A stretch of 64,000 nucleotides of DNA from Corynebacterium sp. HS2168-gen11 (GCF_024834075.1 NZ_JANUXR010000002.1:186001-250000); one strand, 5' to 3'. Counted from the stretch's first letter, positions 37,570 to 48,086 are shown. A program made the numbers and translations. The notes: generated from the letters alone by a model not told the origin.

Positions 37570-37913
37570 ATGTCACTCACTAACAGTTAATATCTGTTGT
37601 GCCGTGCGAGGAAAACTCTAATACGCCACCTACCTTGTTGGCAAATCAGCTGGTTAATGCTTGTTCTTTAATAACTTTTTTGGGTCTCTGAAAATTACAT
37701 TGCTGCGATTCCTTCTCAACTCTGGTCTGCACTCATATCGTCGCCAAGCGAGCATTGTTGATTAATTCTCGAAGCATAGACACGACAACGCTGTCTCAAG
37801 CACATGGTAAAAATCGCCTGCCACCGCTTCCAAAGTTCTTATCAACGCCAGGCTTTCGGTATTGTCATGCCTAAGAGATACGTTGCGGGCAAGCTTGAAG
37901 GATGATCAACAGT
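37570..37913. other. Intergenic region between tRNA array and aftC
   Basis: 344 bp. It must hold the minus-strand tRNA promoter and the plus-strand aftC promoter; no strong match to consensus was recognised. No credible gene. Confidence 0.5.
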
Positions 37914-39149
37914 ATGCTCAAATCACTGCAAGAAACATGCGATCGCATATGGACAGAAAATCCAACGACCTGCCCATCACAAGATGCACATCAGCGCATT
38001 CTTGAGCGCCGCATAGGATACGGACTGTGGCCATTGGCGATTATGCTAGTCATCCACCGCGTTGGCATCTTGGCTTTGAACGGCTCTGTGACCGACGATT
38101 ATTCCACGGTGTATTTAGCTTTGCGACGTTTCTGGGATGGCGTGCCAGTCTATAACGAGCATTACAGTTTCGTTGATCCACATTATCTCTATAATCCCGG
38201 CGCGACATTGTTATTATCACCGCTGGCATTAGTAGAGAATTTTGCCATTGCGCGCATGGTGTTTATCTGCGTGAATGCTACGGCAATTATTCTTGCACTC
38301 ATATTGTTGCTTCGCCAGACCAATTGGCCACGCAAGGCGTGGATATTACCGCTGGCGATCAGCCTTGCGTTTGTAACAGAAGCTGTGCAAAACACGTTGA
38401 TATTTTCCAATATTAACGGCATCTTATTGCTCCTGCTTGTGGTGTTCTTAATCAGTGAGCAGCAAAATGCACAACTACGTTCTGGGCTAAGTATCGGATT
38501 AGCAATTGTAATCAAGCCGATCTTTTTGCCACTTCTATTTCTCCCAGCTGTGCGCATCAGAATAATTTCAGTTGGTGTCGCGCTTGCGGTTCCCACAGTG
38601 CTCAATGTACTTGCCTGGTCGATTGTGCCTGAAGCTTCAGAGTATCTATCACGTACAGTTCCGTATTTAAGTATCGTGCGCGACTATGCCAATGCTTCAT
38701 TGCCTGGCATGACTACCTATTTTCAGATCTATCCTCTGATAGCACGAGCTGTGTGGTTGACATTTGCAGTGCTTATCGCCTTCGGCATTCTTGCCTTATT
38801 ACGAATCAGGGTCACCGATTCGTGGAACTGGCTCATTCTTAGTACCAGCCTAATTTTAAGCGGCGTCTTTTTATTGTCCTCCCTTGGACAAATGTATTAT
38901 TCCCTGTTTTTACTACCGTTGTTTTTCACACTGGCGGCCGCACGCAGCCCATTTACGTTCATCTCGCTATGGATTGGCTTACTGCTGTGCTTAAACCCCT
39001 TGCGCTTCCAATTGTCATTCAATCCAGTGCTTGGAGAGTGGCTAACTACATTTCAAGCAACACTTGGATGGGCACTAATCGTAACCACATTAGCTACAGA
39101 TGCCATCCTGCGCGCACGATCTACCACAAACACCCCACAACCGCACTAA
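37914..39149 (+). CDS. aftC: Alpha-(1->3)-arabinofuranosyltransferase AftC
   Basis: 411 aa from the ATG at 37914; the ATG four codons earlier touches the GAAGGA site and is less likely. GT-C/GT87 polytopic membrane protein with about 10 helices. The first external loop carries GSVTDDYSTVY with the Asp pair, and VIKPIFLPLL occupies the place of the family K-P motif. The AftC call rests largely on synteny: aftC-msrB-hemQ-DUF3000-RNase D-dxs is the mycobacterial order. AftC adds branching arabinose to arabinogalactan and lipoarabinomannan outside the membrane. Confidence 0.82.
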   Translation: MLKSLQETCDRIWTENPTTCPSQDAHQRILERRIGYGLWPLAIMLVIHRVGILALNGSVTDDYSTVYLALRRFWDGVPVYNEHYSFVDPHYLYNPGATLLLSPLALVENFAIARMVFICVNATAIILALILLLRQTNWPRKAWILPLAISLAFVTEAVQNTLIFSNINGILLLLLVVFLISEQQNAQLRSGLSIGLAIVIKPIFLPLLFLPAVRIRIISVGVALAVPTVLNVLAWSIVPEASEYLSRTVPYLSIVRDYANASLPGMTTYFQIYPLIARAVWLTFAVLIAFGILALLRIRVTDSWNWLILSTSLILSGVFLLSSLGQMYYSLFLLPLFFTLAAARSPFTFISLWIGLLLCLNPLRFQLSFNPVLGEWLTTFQATLGWALIVTTLATDAILRARSTTNTPQPH

Positions 39150-39296
39150 GCAAACACGCAGCTAAAGATATTTTATGCAGAGTAACTTTTCCTGGGAATA
39201 GTACTTCTTATAGTCTTGTTGCACATAATGCTAAGCGCGAAGCGATTACCGTCTACAACGGCTGTCTCGTGCGCACGATTATTGAAGGAGAATCCC

Positions 39297-39710
39297 ATGA
39301 CAAACTACATCGATTTCACCGATCAGCAATGGCGCGAGCGCCTTACCGCCGAGGAATACCATGTTCTTCGTGAAGCTGGCACTGAGCCACCACACGTTGG
39401 CGAATACACCAATACCAAAACTGAAGGCGTCTATTCCTGCCGCGCATGCGAGACTGAGTTATTCCGTTCAACCGAGAAGTTTGATTCGCACTGTGGTTGG
39501 CCGTCATTTTTCTCACCACTTGCAGGCGATAAAATTATTGAACGTCCTGACTACTCCCTCAGCCGTGTTCGTACTGAAGTACTGTGCGCAAACTGCCATT
39601 CTCACCTTGGCCACGTATTTGCAGGTGAAGGCTACGACACGCCAACGGATTTACGTTACTGCATTAATTCCATTTCGCTAAGGTTTCAAGAACAGCCAGT
39701 TGCTGAATAG
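39297..39710 (+). CDS. msrB: Peptide methionine (R)-S-oxide reductase
   Basis: 137 aa from the ATG at 39297 with AAGGAG 6 nt upstream. Zinc ligands Cys48/Cys51 and Cys97/Cys100, the substrate motif HCGWPSFF and catalytic Cys122 in RYCINSISL are present. It repairs methionine-R-sulfoxide in proteins. It follows aftC by about 150 bp. Confidence 0.96.
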   Translation: MTNYIDFTDQQWRERLTAEEYHVLREAGTEPPHVGEYTNTKTEGVYSCRACETELFRSTEKFDSHCGWPSFFSPLAGDKIIERPDYSLSRVRTEVLCANCHSHLGHVFAGEGYDTPTDLRYCINSISLRFQEQPVAE

Positions 39711-39761
39711 ATAGCTTCCCCACCAGCATGGTGATGTTTTAATTCACAACTCACAGAGCAC

Positions 39762-39808
39762 ATAGCCCGTTACCTTGAGATGGATTATCCCACAAGGTAA
39801 CGGGCTAT
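39762..39808. terminator. Long stem-loop between msrB and hemQ
   Basis: Perfect 16-bp stem ATAGCCCGTTACCTTG/CAAGGTAACGGGCTAT with a 15-nt loop. No T-run follows on either strand. It separates two convergent genes and probably ends both transcripts. Confidence 0.65.
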
Positions 39809-39904
39809 AGTTGTGTGTGATTCTTTCACACCACACCGATGTTCAAGACTCCGATAAGTGCGTCGACAAGCTAAAGTGCAGGCCGAAAGGCTACTGCAAC
39901 ATGG

Positions 39905-40606
39905 CTATGGCAGCGCTGTAATGACCTCTGCAATATCTGCTACGCGACGACCTGAGAAGAATGGAGTTTCTTCACGCACATGCAAACGTGCTTCGGTATA
40001 ACGCATCTGATGCATCAAATCAACGATTCGATCAAGCGCTGGAGCTTCAAAACCGAGTAACCATTCGTAGTCACCGAGTGCAAAGGCAGTAACCGTATTC
40101 GCACGAACATCTGGATATTCACGTGCTTGCATGCCGTGTTCAGCGAGAATACGACGACGTTCTTTCGGATCAAGTAGATACCAATCATAGGAACGCACGA
40201 ATGGATACACTGTGAGCCAATTTCCTGGCGCTTCACCCATGATAAAACTTGGTAAATGTGACTTATTAAATTCACTTGGACGGTGCAGACCATTACCAAC
40301 CCAAGCAACTTCAGTGAGCTGACCAAGTACAGTCTCGCGGCGGAAGTCGTTATACACTTTTTGCAAGTCGGTGAACTCCGTAGCATGCCACCAGATCATG
40401 AAATCAGCGTCAGCGCGACAACCGCTTATGTCATAAATCCCGCGAACCGTCACGACACCGGCTTTGGCTACTGCTTCGAAAAACTCTCGAGCTTGGGCGA
40501 TAATCTCAGCGCGCTCAGTACCAAGTGCGCCTGGGATTGCACGAAATACCGCATACTGGATGTACTGCTGCTTATTATTCAGCTCTTCAAAATTAACTTT
40601 GGACAT
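39905..40606 (-). CDS. hemQ: Coproheme decarboxylase HemQ
   Basis: 233 aa chlorite-dismutase-fold protein catalysing the last step of the coproporphyrin-dependent heme pathway. YPFVRSYDWYLLD contains the catalytic Tyr region, and EHGMQAREYPDVRANTV the usual heme-proximal His area. Sequence style and length match actinobacterial HemQ. ATG with AAAGG 6 nt upstream. A partial DtxR-box-like sequence lies about 145 bp upstream. Confidence 0.95.
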   Translation of the reverse strand: MSKVNFEELNNKQQYIQYAVFRAIPGALGTERAEIIAQAREFFEAVAKAGVVTVRGIYDISGCRADADFMIWWHATEFTDLQKVYNDFRRETVLGQLTEVAWVGNGLHRPSEFNKSHLPSFIMGEAPGNWLTVYPFVRSYDWYLLDPKERRRILAEHGMQAREYPDVRANTVTAFALGDYEWLLGFEAPALDRIVDLMHQMRYTEARLHVREETPFFSGRRVADIAEVITALP

Positions 40607-41177
40607 GGTTTACCTTTTCTCGTCCTGATACTTGTGTAACAGCGATCCACACGACTGTGCGATAGTAGCGCTGTCCCAACACTCCCGATTATCCATCATT
40701 AGTTTGATAATTTCAACTATTCGAAAGATGTTGCGTTTTATCAAACTTACTAAGGATTGGCAAACCTTTTAACCCTAAAAACGCTGGTCTAAACAAAGAT
40801 TCAGGCAAAATGCTCAATTCAACGCGATGCAATTACAATCTCGAGAACCTACTATTGCTGCGCCATGTTCCCAACTATCGTTGCAACCTTCTCACTTCTC
40901 ACTTCTCACCGGACAACAGCCTTCGCTATTTGCAAGATATTTCCATGCCAACAAGCATCAACGCAGATCGCAGGAAATCGGTAAAGCTTGCTTGACTGCA
41001 CAGCATACTTGAGTACTTCAAGGCAACTTCCAACACCACAGAGCTTCTTACCACCTCCTTATTATCTCCTCTCCAGCATACTTTTGACGCCTTTACCTGT
41101 TGGGATTAATTATTTGACCGTGGCTCAAGTTGAACGCAAATATTTTGTTTTACGGCGTGGCATTGCCCTCGTAGCGA
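40607..41177. other. Intergenic region between hemQ and DUF3000 gene
   Basis: 571 bp without a credible gene. It contains a DtxR-like palindrome (40751-40769) and a perfect triple repeat of CTTCTCA (40888-40908). Confidence 0.6.
40751..40769. promoter_or_regulatory. Possible DtxR-type iron box
   Basis: TAAGGATTGGCAAACCTTT agrees with the 19-bp DtxR operator at roughly 14 of 19 positions, including the AGG and ACCT half-site cores at correct spacing. Weak but near hemQ, and the window encodes DtxR. Confidence 0.35.
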
Positions 41178-41822
41178 TTGACTCGGATAGCGTTTCTTTT
41201 CGTGACCGAATCTTCTATCTCTCCACACGCAGTCTCGCTCAATCAGCCTGCCGAAGAGGTTGTTCCAGAAGCCTTTTCCAGCGCAGTTGAGTCTATGCAC
41301 CAAGCACGCCTGCGTCCCGAGATTTCACTTGGAACAATTCGCCCACCACAGCGCTTAGCACCTTTTAGCCATGCGATTGGACTCGAGATTTCTCGCGGCG
41401 ATTTAGACCTTCCATTCGACACCAGCGCAGAAAGCGATGCTTTTGGTCGCCTTATTCTGCTGTATGATCCGCAATCCGAAGAAGCCTGGGATGGCGATAT
41501 GCGTTTGGTGGCATATATCCAAGCTGATTTGGATCATGCAGTGGCATCTGATCCACTGCTTCCTGAAGTGGCATGGCAATGGCTCACCGAAGGCCTCGAC
41601 GATGCAGCTGTGGGCTACAACAACCTCGGTGGCACTGTCACTTCAACTGCATCAGTGCGTTTTGGCGATCTTGGTGGCCCTCCATCGTCACATCAACTTG
41701 AGATGCGTGCATCATGGACTGCTGAAGGTCACGATTTGCATCAACATGTAGTCGCGTTTGCACAGGTCCTCGCTAATGTTGCAGGTTTACCACCAGAAGG
41801 CATTGCAACCATCGATCGTTAA
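41178..41822 (+). CDS. DUF3000 protein
   Basis: Up to 214 aa. The start is uncertain: TTG at 41178 or GTG at 41202, neither with a good ribosome-binding site. The core from FSSAVESMHQARLRPEI through YIQADLDHAVASDPLLPEVAW and the C-terminal ADVAGLPP-like ending are typical of DUF3000, an actinobacterial family of unknown function always near RNase D. No membrane or export signals. Confidence 0.85.
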   Translation: MTRIAFLFVTESSISPHAVSLNQPAEEVVPEAFSSAVESMHQARLRPEISLGTIRPPQRLAPFSHAIGLEISRGDLDLPFDTSAESDAFGRLILLYDPQSEEAWDGDMRLVAYIQADLDHAVASDPLLPEVAWQWLTEGLDDAAVGYNNLGGTVTSTASVRFGDLGGPPSSHQLEMRASWTAEGHDLHQHVVAFAQVLANVAGLPPEGIATIDR

Positions 41823-41906
41823 TATACCAAGTGTTGATTCAAGTACCAGTGACAGTCACAAACACTGACCAGTACCAACTATGTTTCAGCCGCTAGGATA
41901 GCTCTT

Positions 41907-43124
41907 TTGACTCCTTTATCCACTGCTTCGGATTCTTCTCACACGGTCTATGCTAACGCAAGCGAAATTCAAGATGCATGCAATCATCTGCGAGAAGGTA
42001 CTGGTGCATTCGCGCTCGATACTGAACGAGCAAGTGGATTTTACTACGATGAGCGAGCATTTTTAATACAGATTTGTCGAGACAACGCTGGAACGTTCTT
42101 AATTGATCCGCGATTTGATCCTCCAGCTGCACGCCGTGAATTGCAGGCGTTGCTGAATGATCAAGACTGGATTTTGCATGCTGGGTATTCCGACCAATAT
42201 GCGTTGAAACATTTAAAGCTTCAACCTGCCCACATTTTTGATACGGAATTGGCCTCTCGATTGCTTGGACATCCAAGAGTTAATCTCGCAGCAATGGTGG
42301 AGCACTATCTTGGCGTCACGCTGAAAAAAGGCCATGGCAGCGAAGATTGGTCTACTCGCCCACTTCCGCAAGCTTGGTTGCGTTACGCAGCATTAGATGT
42401 GGAGTATTTATTGCCACTGCAGGATGCCCTGTTGGCTGATCTAGACGCTCATGACAAACGTCACTGGGCTGAGCAAGAATTCGAACACATGGTGCACTCC
42501 TTTGCGACCTACCAATACGTACCTAAAACGTGGTTGCATCTCAAGGGACTTTCAAATTTGCGCCACCCTATGCAACTTGCGGTCGCCAATGCGTTATGGA
42601 GTCGCCGTGATGAGATTGCACGTGCTGAACACCGTGCCGTTCACCGACTTTTGCCTGATAAAACGCTTGTGGCGTTGGCTCAAGCCTTGCCGCGAAGTTA
42701 TAAACAGATCACTGCGATTCGAGGTATTCGCATTCCGAATCGCAAATACCTACCTGTTTGGCTCAAGATTATACGCACTGTTACCACACAATCACCTCAA
42801 TGCTGGCCTAATGTTAATGAAACTTTGCGACGCCGCCGGCAATTATCAAACGCGCCTTCGAAACACTGCCTCGAACATGAATATCCAGCTGCCTACGAGC
42901 TATTCCAACGCTTTGTCGCTGAACTCGATATGCTTGCCACACAGCTGTCTACCCCGCGAGAAAATTTGTGCGCTGCATCCATATGTCGCATACTCGCCAA
43001 ACACTTTATCCAGCAACCGCCGCACAGTATTGAGGAGATTTCCCAAGTACTCACAGCGCAACACTTACGCCCGTGGCAATGCGCGTTGCTTGTGCCACTA
43101 CTCGAAACTCTTGTCCTGCACTAA
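41907..43124 (+). CDS. rnd: Ribonuclease D-like 3'-5' exonuclease
   Basis: 405 aa, TTG start with AGGA 8 nt upstream. DEDDy exonuclease: D38 and E40 in ALDTERASG, D96 in HAGYSDQYAL, Y160 and D164 in YAALDVEYL. A HRDC domain follows (about 210-290, LKGLSNLRHPMQLAVANALW). It processes or degrades structured RNAs. The DUF3000 gene ends about 85 bp upstream; the pair is conserved in actinobacteria. Confidence 0.94.
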   Translation: MTPLSTASDSSHTVYANASEIQDACNHLREGTGAFALDTERASGFYYDERAFLIQICRDNAGTFLIDPRFDPPAARRELQALLNDQDWILHAGYSDQYALKHLKLQPAHIFDTELASRLLGHPRVNLAAMVEHYLGVTLKKGHGSEDWSTRPLPQAWLRYAALDVEYLLPLQDALLADLDAHDKRHWAEQEFEHMVHSFATYQYVPKTWLHLKGLSNLRHPMQLAVANALWSRRDEIARAEHRAVHRLLPDKTLVALAQALPRSYKQITAIRGIRIPNRKYLPVWLKIIRTVTTQSPQCWPNVNETLRRRRQLSNAPSKHCLEHEYPAAYELFQRFVAELDMLATQLSTPRENLCAASICRILAKHFIQQPPHSIEEISQVLTAQHLRPWQCALLVPLLETLVLH

Positions 43125-43255
43125 CGCCCTTGGTATTACGCTCAATGCAGGCCCCATACCTGCAAAGATGGGTGCCACTAAGTGCCCACAATACGCATGA
43201 ACTCAATAAAACCATGCCTCAATAGACGTCACAGGTAGCTGATCAATGCAAAGAG

Positions 43256-45187
43256 CTATTGTTGAGGCTCTGTTTCCGCATCACTTGGAAAGAGTTCTTC
43301 GACCCATCCTAGGACAGTCGCTGTTACTCCAGGAGTGTCCAGTCCATATTCAGCGAACACTTCTTGGCGAGTTGCATGTTCTGGGAACACTTCTGGGAAA
43401 GCAATATGCCGAATTGGAGTGTCGATCTCAGCAGCACTCATTGCCTCCGATAGTAGGGATCCAACACCACCATGCATCATGGCATCTTCAAACGTGATAA
43501 TGAGATCATGATCTTCGGCAAGACCCAGTAGTGATGGCGCCACTGGAATAACCCAACGTGGATCCACCACAGTCACGTTCACACCAGCAGTTTCTAATAC
43601 TTCAGCAACGACCAACACAGTTGGTACGTATGCGCCGACTGCAACGAGCAGAACACTTGGTGCTAGATCATCTTCATCTTGATCGACAATATCGGTATAT
43701 CGCAATACCTCAACACCATCGTCGAATCGTGAAATGGCTGGAATTTCTGGGCCTAAATCACCCTTTGGGAATCGAACAACAGTAGGCGTGGTAATCTCAA
43801 GGGCCTCGTCGAAAAGCTCGCGCAATTGTGCGCCATCACGAGGAGCAGCCACGTGCATGCCAGGAATTAAGCCGGTTAAAGCAAAATCCCACAAACCATT
43901 ATGACTTGCACCATCGCTGCCAGTGATACCTGCACGATCAAGCACAATAGTAATCGGCAATTGTAACAACGCTGCATCCATTAAAAGCTGGTCAAAAGCA
44001 CGATTCAAAAATGTTGCATATACAGCTACAACTGGGTGTAAACCGCCAAGAGCTAAACCAGCAGCTGAGGTAATGGCATGTTGCTCGGCAATGCCAACAT
44101 CAAAGAAACGATCAGGAAATTCTTGGCTAAATGGCACCAAACCAGTCGGACCGGCCATTGCTGCAGTAATAGCAACGATATCATCGCGCTTGCGCCCTGC
44201 ATCCACCAACGCTGCACTAAATACAGCTGTCCAGTCTGGTTTACAAACCTTCAACGGCAACCCAGTTTCCGGATTAATTGCACCTGTAGAGTGCATTAAC
44301 TCTGCTGCATCATTCTCAGCAGGCGCATAGCCACGTCCCTTTTCCGTAGCGACGTGGACAATAATTGGACCTTCAAACTCATGCGCATAACTCAAGGCTT
44401 CTTCTAAGGCTACCGAATCATGCCCATTAACCGGACCAATATATTTAATCCCCAGCTCGGTAAACATCTCAGTTGGAATAATGCTGGATTTCACGCCTTC
44501 TTTGAATGCATGCAATGCCTCGAAGGTGCGCTCACCTACCCAACCAAGCGATTTCAAAGTGTTTTTACCTTGTTGCATGACCTTGTCATAGGTCGTACGC
44601 ATACGCAGGCGCTTTAAGTTTTCTGCAAAACCGCCAATCGTTGGCGAATAGCTGCGACCATTATCGTTGACAACAATAACAACTTTGCGTTTTTCACACG
44701 CCGCAATATTATTCAATGCTTCCCAGCACATACCACCGGTTAAGGCACCATCACCAACAACAGCCACAACCGTACGATCCGTTTGGCCGGTAATTTCAAA
44801 AGCCTTGGCCAGGCCATCAGCATAGCTTAACGACGCTGATGCATGGGAAGATTCTGTCCAATCATGCTCAGATTCTTTCCGGGATGTATACCCTGATAAT
44901 CCGCCTTTTTGACGCAAACTATCGAAACCATCTAATCGGCCAGTCAGCATTTTATGCACATAGGATTGATGGCTAGTATCAAAAATGAACGGATCATGCG
45001 GCGAATCAAACACGCGATGCAACGCTAATGTCAATTCAACAATGCCAAGATTCGGGCCGAGATGCCCGCCTGTGACGGATACTTTTTCCACTAAAAAGCT
45101 ACGAATCTCCTCGGACAGTCGCTCGAGCTGAGCATAGTCGAGCGTCTTTATATCTGCTGGCGTAGAAATCGATGACAGAATACTCAT
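43256..45187 (-). CDS. dxs: 1-Deoxy-D-xylulose-5-phosphate synthase
   Basis: 643 aa from the ATG at 45187 (MSILSSIS); an upstream GTG at 45211 is possible. First enzyme of the MEP isoprenoid pathway, condensing pyruvate and glyceraldehyde 3-phosphate with thiamine diphosphate. TPP-binding [17 protein letters not shown]-terminal [17 protein letters not shown], and the pyrimidine-domain [15 protein letters not shown] are intact. Supplies decaprenyl and menaquinone precursors, including carriers used by aftC and the GT87 gene. Confidence 0.97.
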   Translation of the reverse strand: MSILSSISTPADIKTLDYAQLERLSEEIRSFLVEKVSVTGGHLGPNLGIVELTLALHRVFDSPHDPFIFDTSHQSYVHKMLTGRLDGFDSLRQKGGLSGYTSRKESEHDWTESSHASASLSYADGLAKAFEITGQTDRTVVAVVGDGALTGGMCWEALNNIAACEKRKVVIVVNDNGRSYSPTIGGFAENLKRLRMRTTYDKVMQQGKNTLKSLGWVGERTFEALHAFKEGVKSSIIPTEMFTELGIKYIGPVNGHDSVALEEALSYAHEFEGPIIVHVATEKGRGYAPAENDAAELMHSTGAINPETGLPLKVCKPDWTAVFSAALVDAGRKRDDIVAITAAMAGPTGLVPFSQEFPDRFFDVGIAEQHAITSAAGLALGGLHPVVAVYATFLNRAFDQLLMDAALLQLPITIVLDRAGITGSDGASHNGLWDFALTGLIPGMHVAAPRDGAQLRELFDEALEITTPTVVRFPKGDLGPEIPAISRFDDGVEVLRYTDIVDQDEDDLAPSVLLVAVGAYVPTVLVVAEVLETAGVNVTVVDPRWVIPVAPSLLGLAEDHDLIITFEDAMMHGGVGSLLSEAMSAAEIDTPIRHIAFPEVFPEHATRQEVFAEYGLDTPGVTATVLGWVEELFPSDAETEPQQ

Positions 45188-45350
45188 GAGCGAGAAGAAA
45201 CCTATGGTCACTTTCTATAAAGTCGTGGACTGCATCTGTTGAACACAACAAACACAGCGGGCATTAATGTCAATACTACTCGGAATGCTCCAAATTTTTT
45301 CAAACTTGAACCACCCATGCTACAAGCGTATGAAACGCTGCGGGCAAGTA

Positions 45351-46586
45351 TTATCGCAACAACAATCCTATTGTTTCAAAGTGGTGTGTACCAGGAAAAG
45401 CATTACACAATTTAATCTCCGTTAAAGTATAGCCAGCTTCAGCAAAGCTACGAATATCGCGCGAAAATGTTGCAGGATCACAACCGATATGAATAATCAT
45501 CCGCGGCGCCGCAGCAGCAATTGCCTGCACCACCTTGTGTCCAGCACCAACCCGAGGCGGGTCAAGCACCACAACATCTGGCGTTGGTAGCGTTGCGACG
45601 ATGTCTTCAACTTTTCCAGTGTGGAACACCACTGCCTGCTGAAATACTTTCTTACCGGCTTTCGCTGCTTGAGCTGAAAGCTCGACTGAATGAATCTTGG
45701 CATCCTGACCAAGTGCGTCGATCAAAGCAGGCGCAAACGCTCCAACACCTCCGTAGAGGTCCCATGCCACAGGCGTTGTGTGCGCAGAAGTTACACGTGC
45801 GGCCCATTGGCGAATGATCTCACTATACGTTGGAATAGCTTGCACATGGGCTTGCCAAAATGCTGTCGCGGGTAATTCAAAGCGGTATCCACCAACGGTT
45901 TGGGTAATTGTCCCGCTACCTTCGAGTACCTTCAGTGTTTTTTCACTGCGCTTACCACGTGCCGCACGTTGTACTTCTACGACATGGCGGTTTCCGGCGT
46001 CGTCAAGCACTACAACGAGTTCAGCAAAAGGCGTAAAGCGTTGGGCATCTCGACCAACAATGCCATCGAGTAAACCATCCACGGCTTGACTACAAGGATG
46101 TCCAGTGACAATCGTATGCGCATGAGCGGTACGCATACCTGCTCGACCAGCTGCATCAATACCTAAACGCATGCGTGTACGCCATTTGGTATGCGGCGGC
46201 ATTTCGAGAACTTCAATGCTTGGATGATCTGGAAGTTTGCCTAGACGCGATAATTGACCACTTAAGATTGCACTCTTGAGCTCAACTTCATGCGCAGGAT
46301 CATAATCACCATAATCGCAACAACCAGCACCATGTGCTGCAGCTGCACAACGTTGTGCTACTCGATGCTGACTCGGAGTCAGGATTTCAACCACGCTTGC
46401 ACGAGCAAAGTTCTTTTTCACATGCTCAATCTTGGCGCGAATGGTGTCACCTGGATAGGTATTGGGAAGAAATACTACGCAACCTTCAATCAGTGCAATA
46501 CCTTCGCCGCCATGTGCTGCCCTTTCAATCGTGCACGTATACTCGGTGCCAACTGTTAGCTGGGCTTCACGCTGTTTGGTGGTCAA
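45351..46586 (-). CDS. TRAM-domain RNA (uracil-C5) methyltransferase-like protein
   Basis: 411 aa from a TTG at 46586 with GAGG about 8 nt upstream. An N-terminal TRAM domain (about 12-70) is followed by a cysteine-containing region (QRCAAAAHGAGCCDYG) that may hold an iron-sulfur cluster, and a Rossmann methyltransferase core (WDLYGGVGAFAPAL, VVLDPPRVGAG). The catalytic Cys loop reads GCDPATFSRD rather than the usual SCNPATLARD. Likely a 23S rRNA or tRNA m5U methyltransferase of the RlmCD/TrmA group; the exact target is unknown. Confidence 0.9.
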   Translation of the reverse strand: MTTKQREAQLTVGTEYTCTIERAAHGGEGIALIEGCVVFLPNTYPGDTIRAKIEHVKKNFARASVVEILTPSQHRVAQRCAAAAHGAGCCDYGDYDPAHEVELKSAILSGQLSRLGKLPDHPSIEVLEMPPHTKWRTRMRLGIDAAGRAGMRTAHAHTIVTGHPCSQAVDGLLDGIVGRDAQRFTPFAELVVVLDDAGNRHVVEVQRAARGKRSEKTLKVLEGSGTITQTVGGYRFELPATAFWQAHVQAIPTYSEIIRQWAARVTSAHTTPVAWDLYGGVGAFAPALIDALGQDAKIHSVELSAQAAKAGKKVFQQAVVFHTGKVEDIVATLPTPDVVVLDPPRVGAGHKVVQAIAAAAPRMIIHIGCDPATFSRDIRSFAEAGYTLTEIKLCNAFPGTHHFETIGLLLR

Positions 46587-46739
46587 AACCACACCTCTTT
46601 GTCTTTCTGAATTACAGTATTGCTCGCATATAGAACGCGAATGTTACAGCTTAACTGGTTTTATCCGGTATCACCAACGAGTTCGCTGTACCCGTTGTTG
46701 CGGTACCAGCTTCTCACCTGTTCACCTACACAAGCTTCA

Positions 46740-46776
46740 TCGGTGAATATGCTCGGACAATAAGCATACTCACCGA
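46740..46776. terminator. Stem-loop after the DUF3710 gene
   Basis: 14-bp stem with one mismatch (TCGGTGAATATGCT/AGCATACTCACCGA) around a 9-nt loop, 35 bp downstream of the DUF3710 stop; no T-run. Confidence 0.5.
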
Positions 46777-46810
46777 TATTACGTCTTCGGTAACTACAGC
46801 TAGCGAACTA

Positions 46811-47554
46811 TCATGCAAATGGATTTGGGTTATTTGGCACCTCAATCGCTTGCTGTGCACGTCGAGCCATTTCTTGCTGCACTTGATCGGCAAGAGGCTT
46901 TGGCAATGCAACTGGCAAAGAAGATCCTGCCAAAATTGGATCTTGCCCACGGTAGACGAAAGTACGTGCCACAATTTCACGACCAAGTTCAGCCATAGCA
47001 TCAGCATGCTCTAATGGCGCAGCCAACGTCATACGCAGCATCCAGCGCGGCCCATCAACGCCCACGATACGCACAATGCCACTACCTTCTGGTGCAGTTC
47101 CCACAAGTTCACGCCCCCACGGACCTTGTTCTACCACCACCGTGAGACCTTGTTGTTCCATATCAGCGGTCAGCTCTGCAACGGTTTGCTTCCATTGCCC
47201 AGGCGTACGTGGTGCAGCAAAAGCGACAGGGGTGCAACGCCCATACTTTGTCAAAATATGCAACATAGTTGGCCCTTCAGGGCCCATCTCTACCTGCACT
47301 TCGCTGTTCATTGGCAACGGAATAATCAAAGAACCTAAATTCAGCGCGCCTTGACCAAAGTCCGAAAAATCAAAATCTTCAAACGGTACTGAATCACCAT
47401 CGAAAGGTCCATGAGCACCAGTAATAGCATCATGGATCGGATCGTCAGGTTCTTCTGTCGCTTGCGCAGCTTCAACTAAGTTTGCGGCAAGCACCTGTTC
47501 ATCAACGTGCTCGTCTTCTGATCGAGTGTTTTTGGAAAACGGCCAAATTGCCAT
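46811..47554 (-). CDS. DUF3710 protein
   Basis: 247 aa, ATG with AAGGAC 8 nt upstream. An acidic N-terminal segment (about 10-60) precedes the DUF3710 core (GSLIIPLPMNSEVQVEM, WGRELVGTAPEGSGIVRIVGVDGPRWMLR, FVYRGQDPILAG). Function unknown; the family is restricted to actinobacteria and sits next to dut. Cytoplasmic by sequence. Confidence 0.9.
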   Translation of the reverse strand: MAIWPFSKNTRSEDEHVDEQVLAANLVEAAQATEEPDDPIHDAITGAHGPFDGDSVPFEDFDFSDFGQGALNLGSLIIPLPMNSEVQVEMGPEGPTMLHILTKYGRCTPVAFAAPRTPGQWKQTVAELTADMEQQGLTVVVEQGPWGRELVGTAPEGSGIVRIVGVDGPRWMLRMTLAAPLEHADAMAELGREIVARTFVYRGQDPILAGSSLPVALPKPLADQVQQEMARRAQQAIEVPNNPNPFA

Positions 47555-47612
47555 AATAAATAGTCCTTATATTGTAACGTGCATAAATCAGTGAGCTCGG
47601 CGGCGCTACTTG

Positions 47613-48086
47613 TTATCCTACAGTTCCAGTTGAACCATAGCCGTTGGTTCCACGTTCAGTCTCATCAAGCTCATCCACTTCGATGAAATCAAACAGTTCA
47701 ACTTTTTGTACGAGCAGCTGCGCGATGCGATCGCCTTTGCGAACGGTAATCTCATTGTTTGGATCAAGATTAATTAAACATACTTTAATCTCGCCACGAT
47801 ACTGTGCGTCAATTGTGCCTGGGGTATTCACAATGGACAGCCCATGTTTAAAAGCATTGCCCGACCGTGGATGCACCAGACCAACTGTGCCAACTGGCAA
47901 TGCAATCGCAATACCTGTGCCGACAAGATCACGCTGCCCAGGCCGCAAGATGCAATCATGTGCTGCATATAAATCCACACCAGCATCGGCAAAATGAGCA
48001 CGTGTTGGAATTGGTAAAGATGGATCCAAACGTTTCAGTTGCACACTGGTCACTGGGCGACAAGCATCATCACGCTCATAGGTCAT
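47613..48086 (-). CDS. dut: Deoxyuridine triphosphatase
   Basis: 157 aa trimeric dUTPase converting dUTP to dUMP. The five motifs are visible: [44 protein letters not shown] and [10 protein letters not shown]. The third residue after PRSG is Asn-Ala instead of the frequent Leu-Ala, a small change in motif 2. About 60 bp upstream of the DUF3710 gene; probably one transcript. Confidence 0.96.
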   Translation of the reverse strand: MTYERDDACRPVTSVQLKRLDPSLPIPTRAHFADAGVDLYAAHDCILRPGQRDLVGTGIAIALPVGTVGLVHPRSGNAFKHGLSIVNTPGTIDAQYRGEIKVCLINLDPNNEITVRKGDRIAQLLVQKVELFDFIEVDELDETERGTNGYGSTGTVG

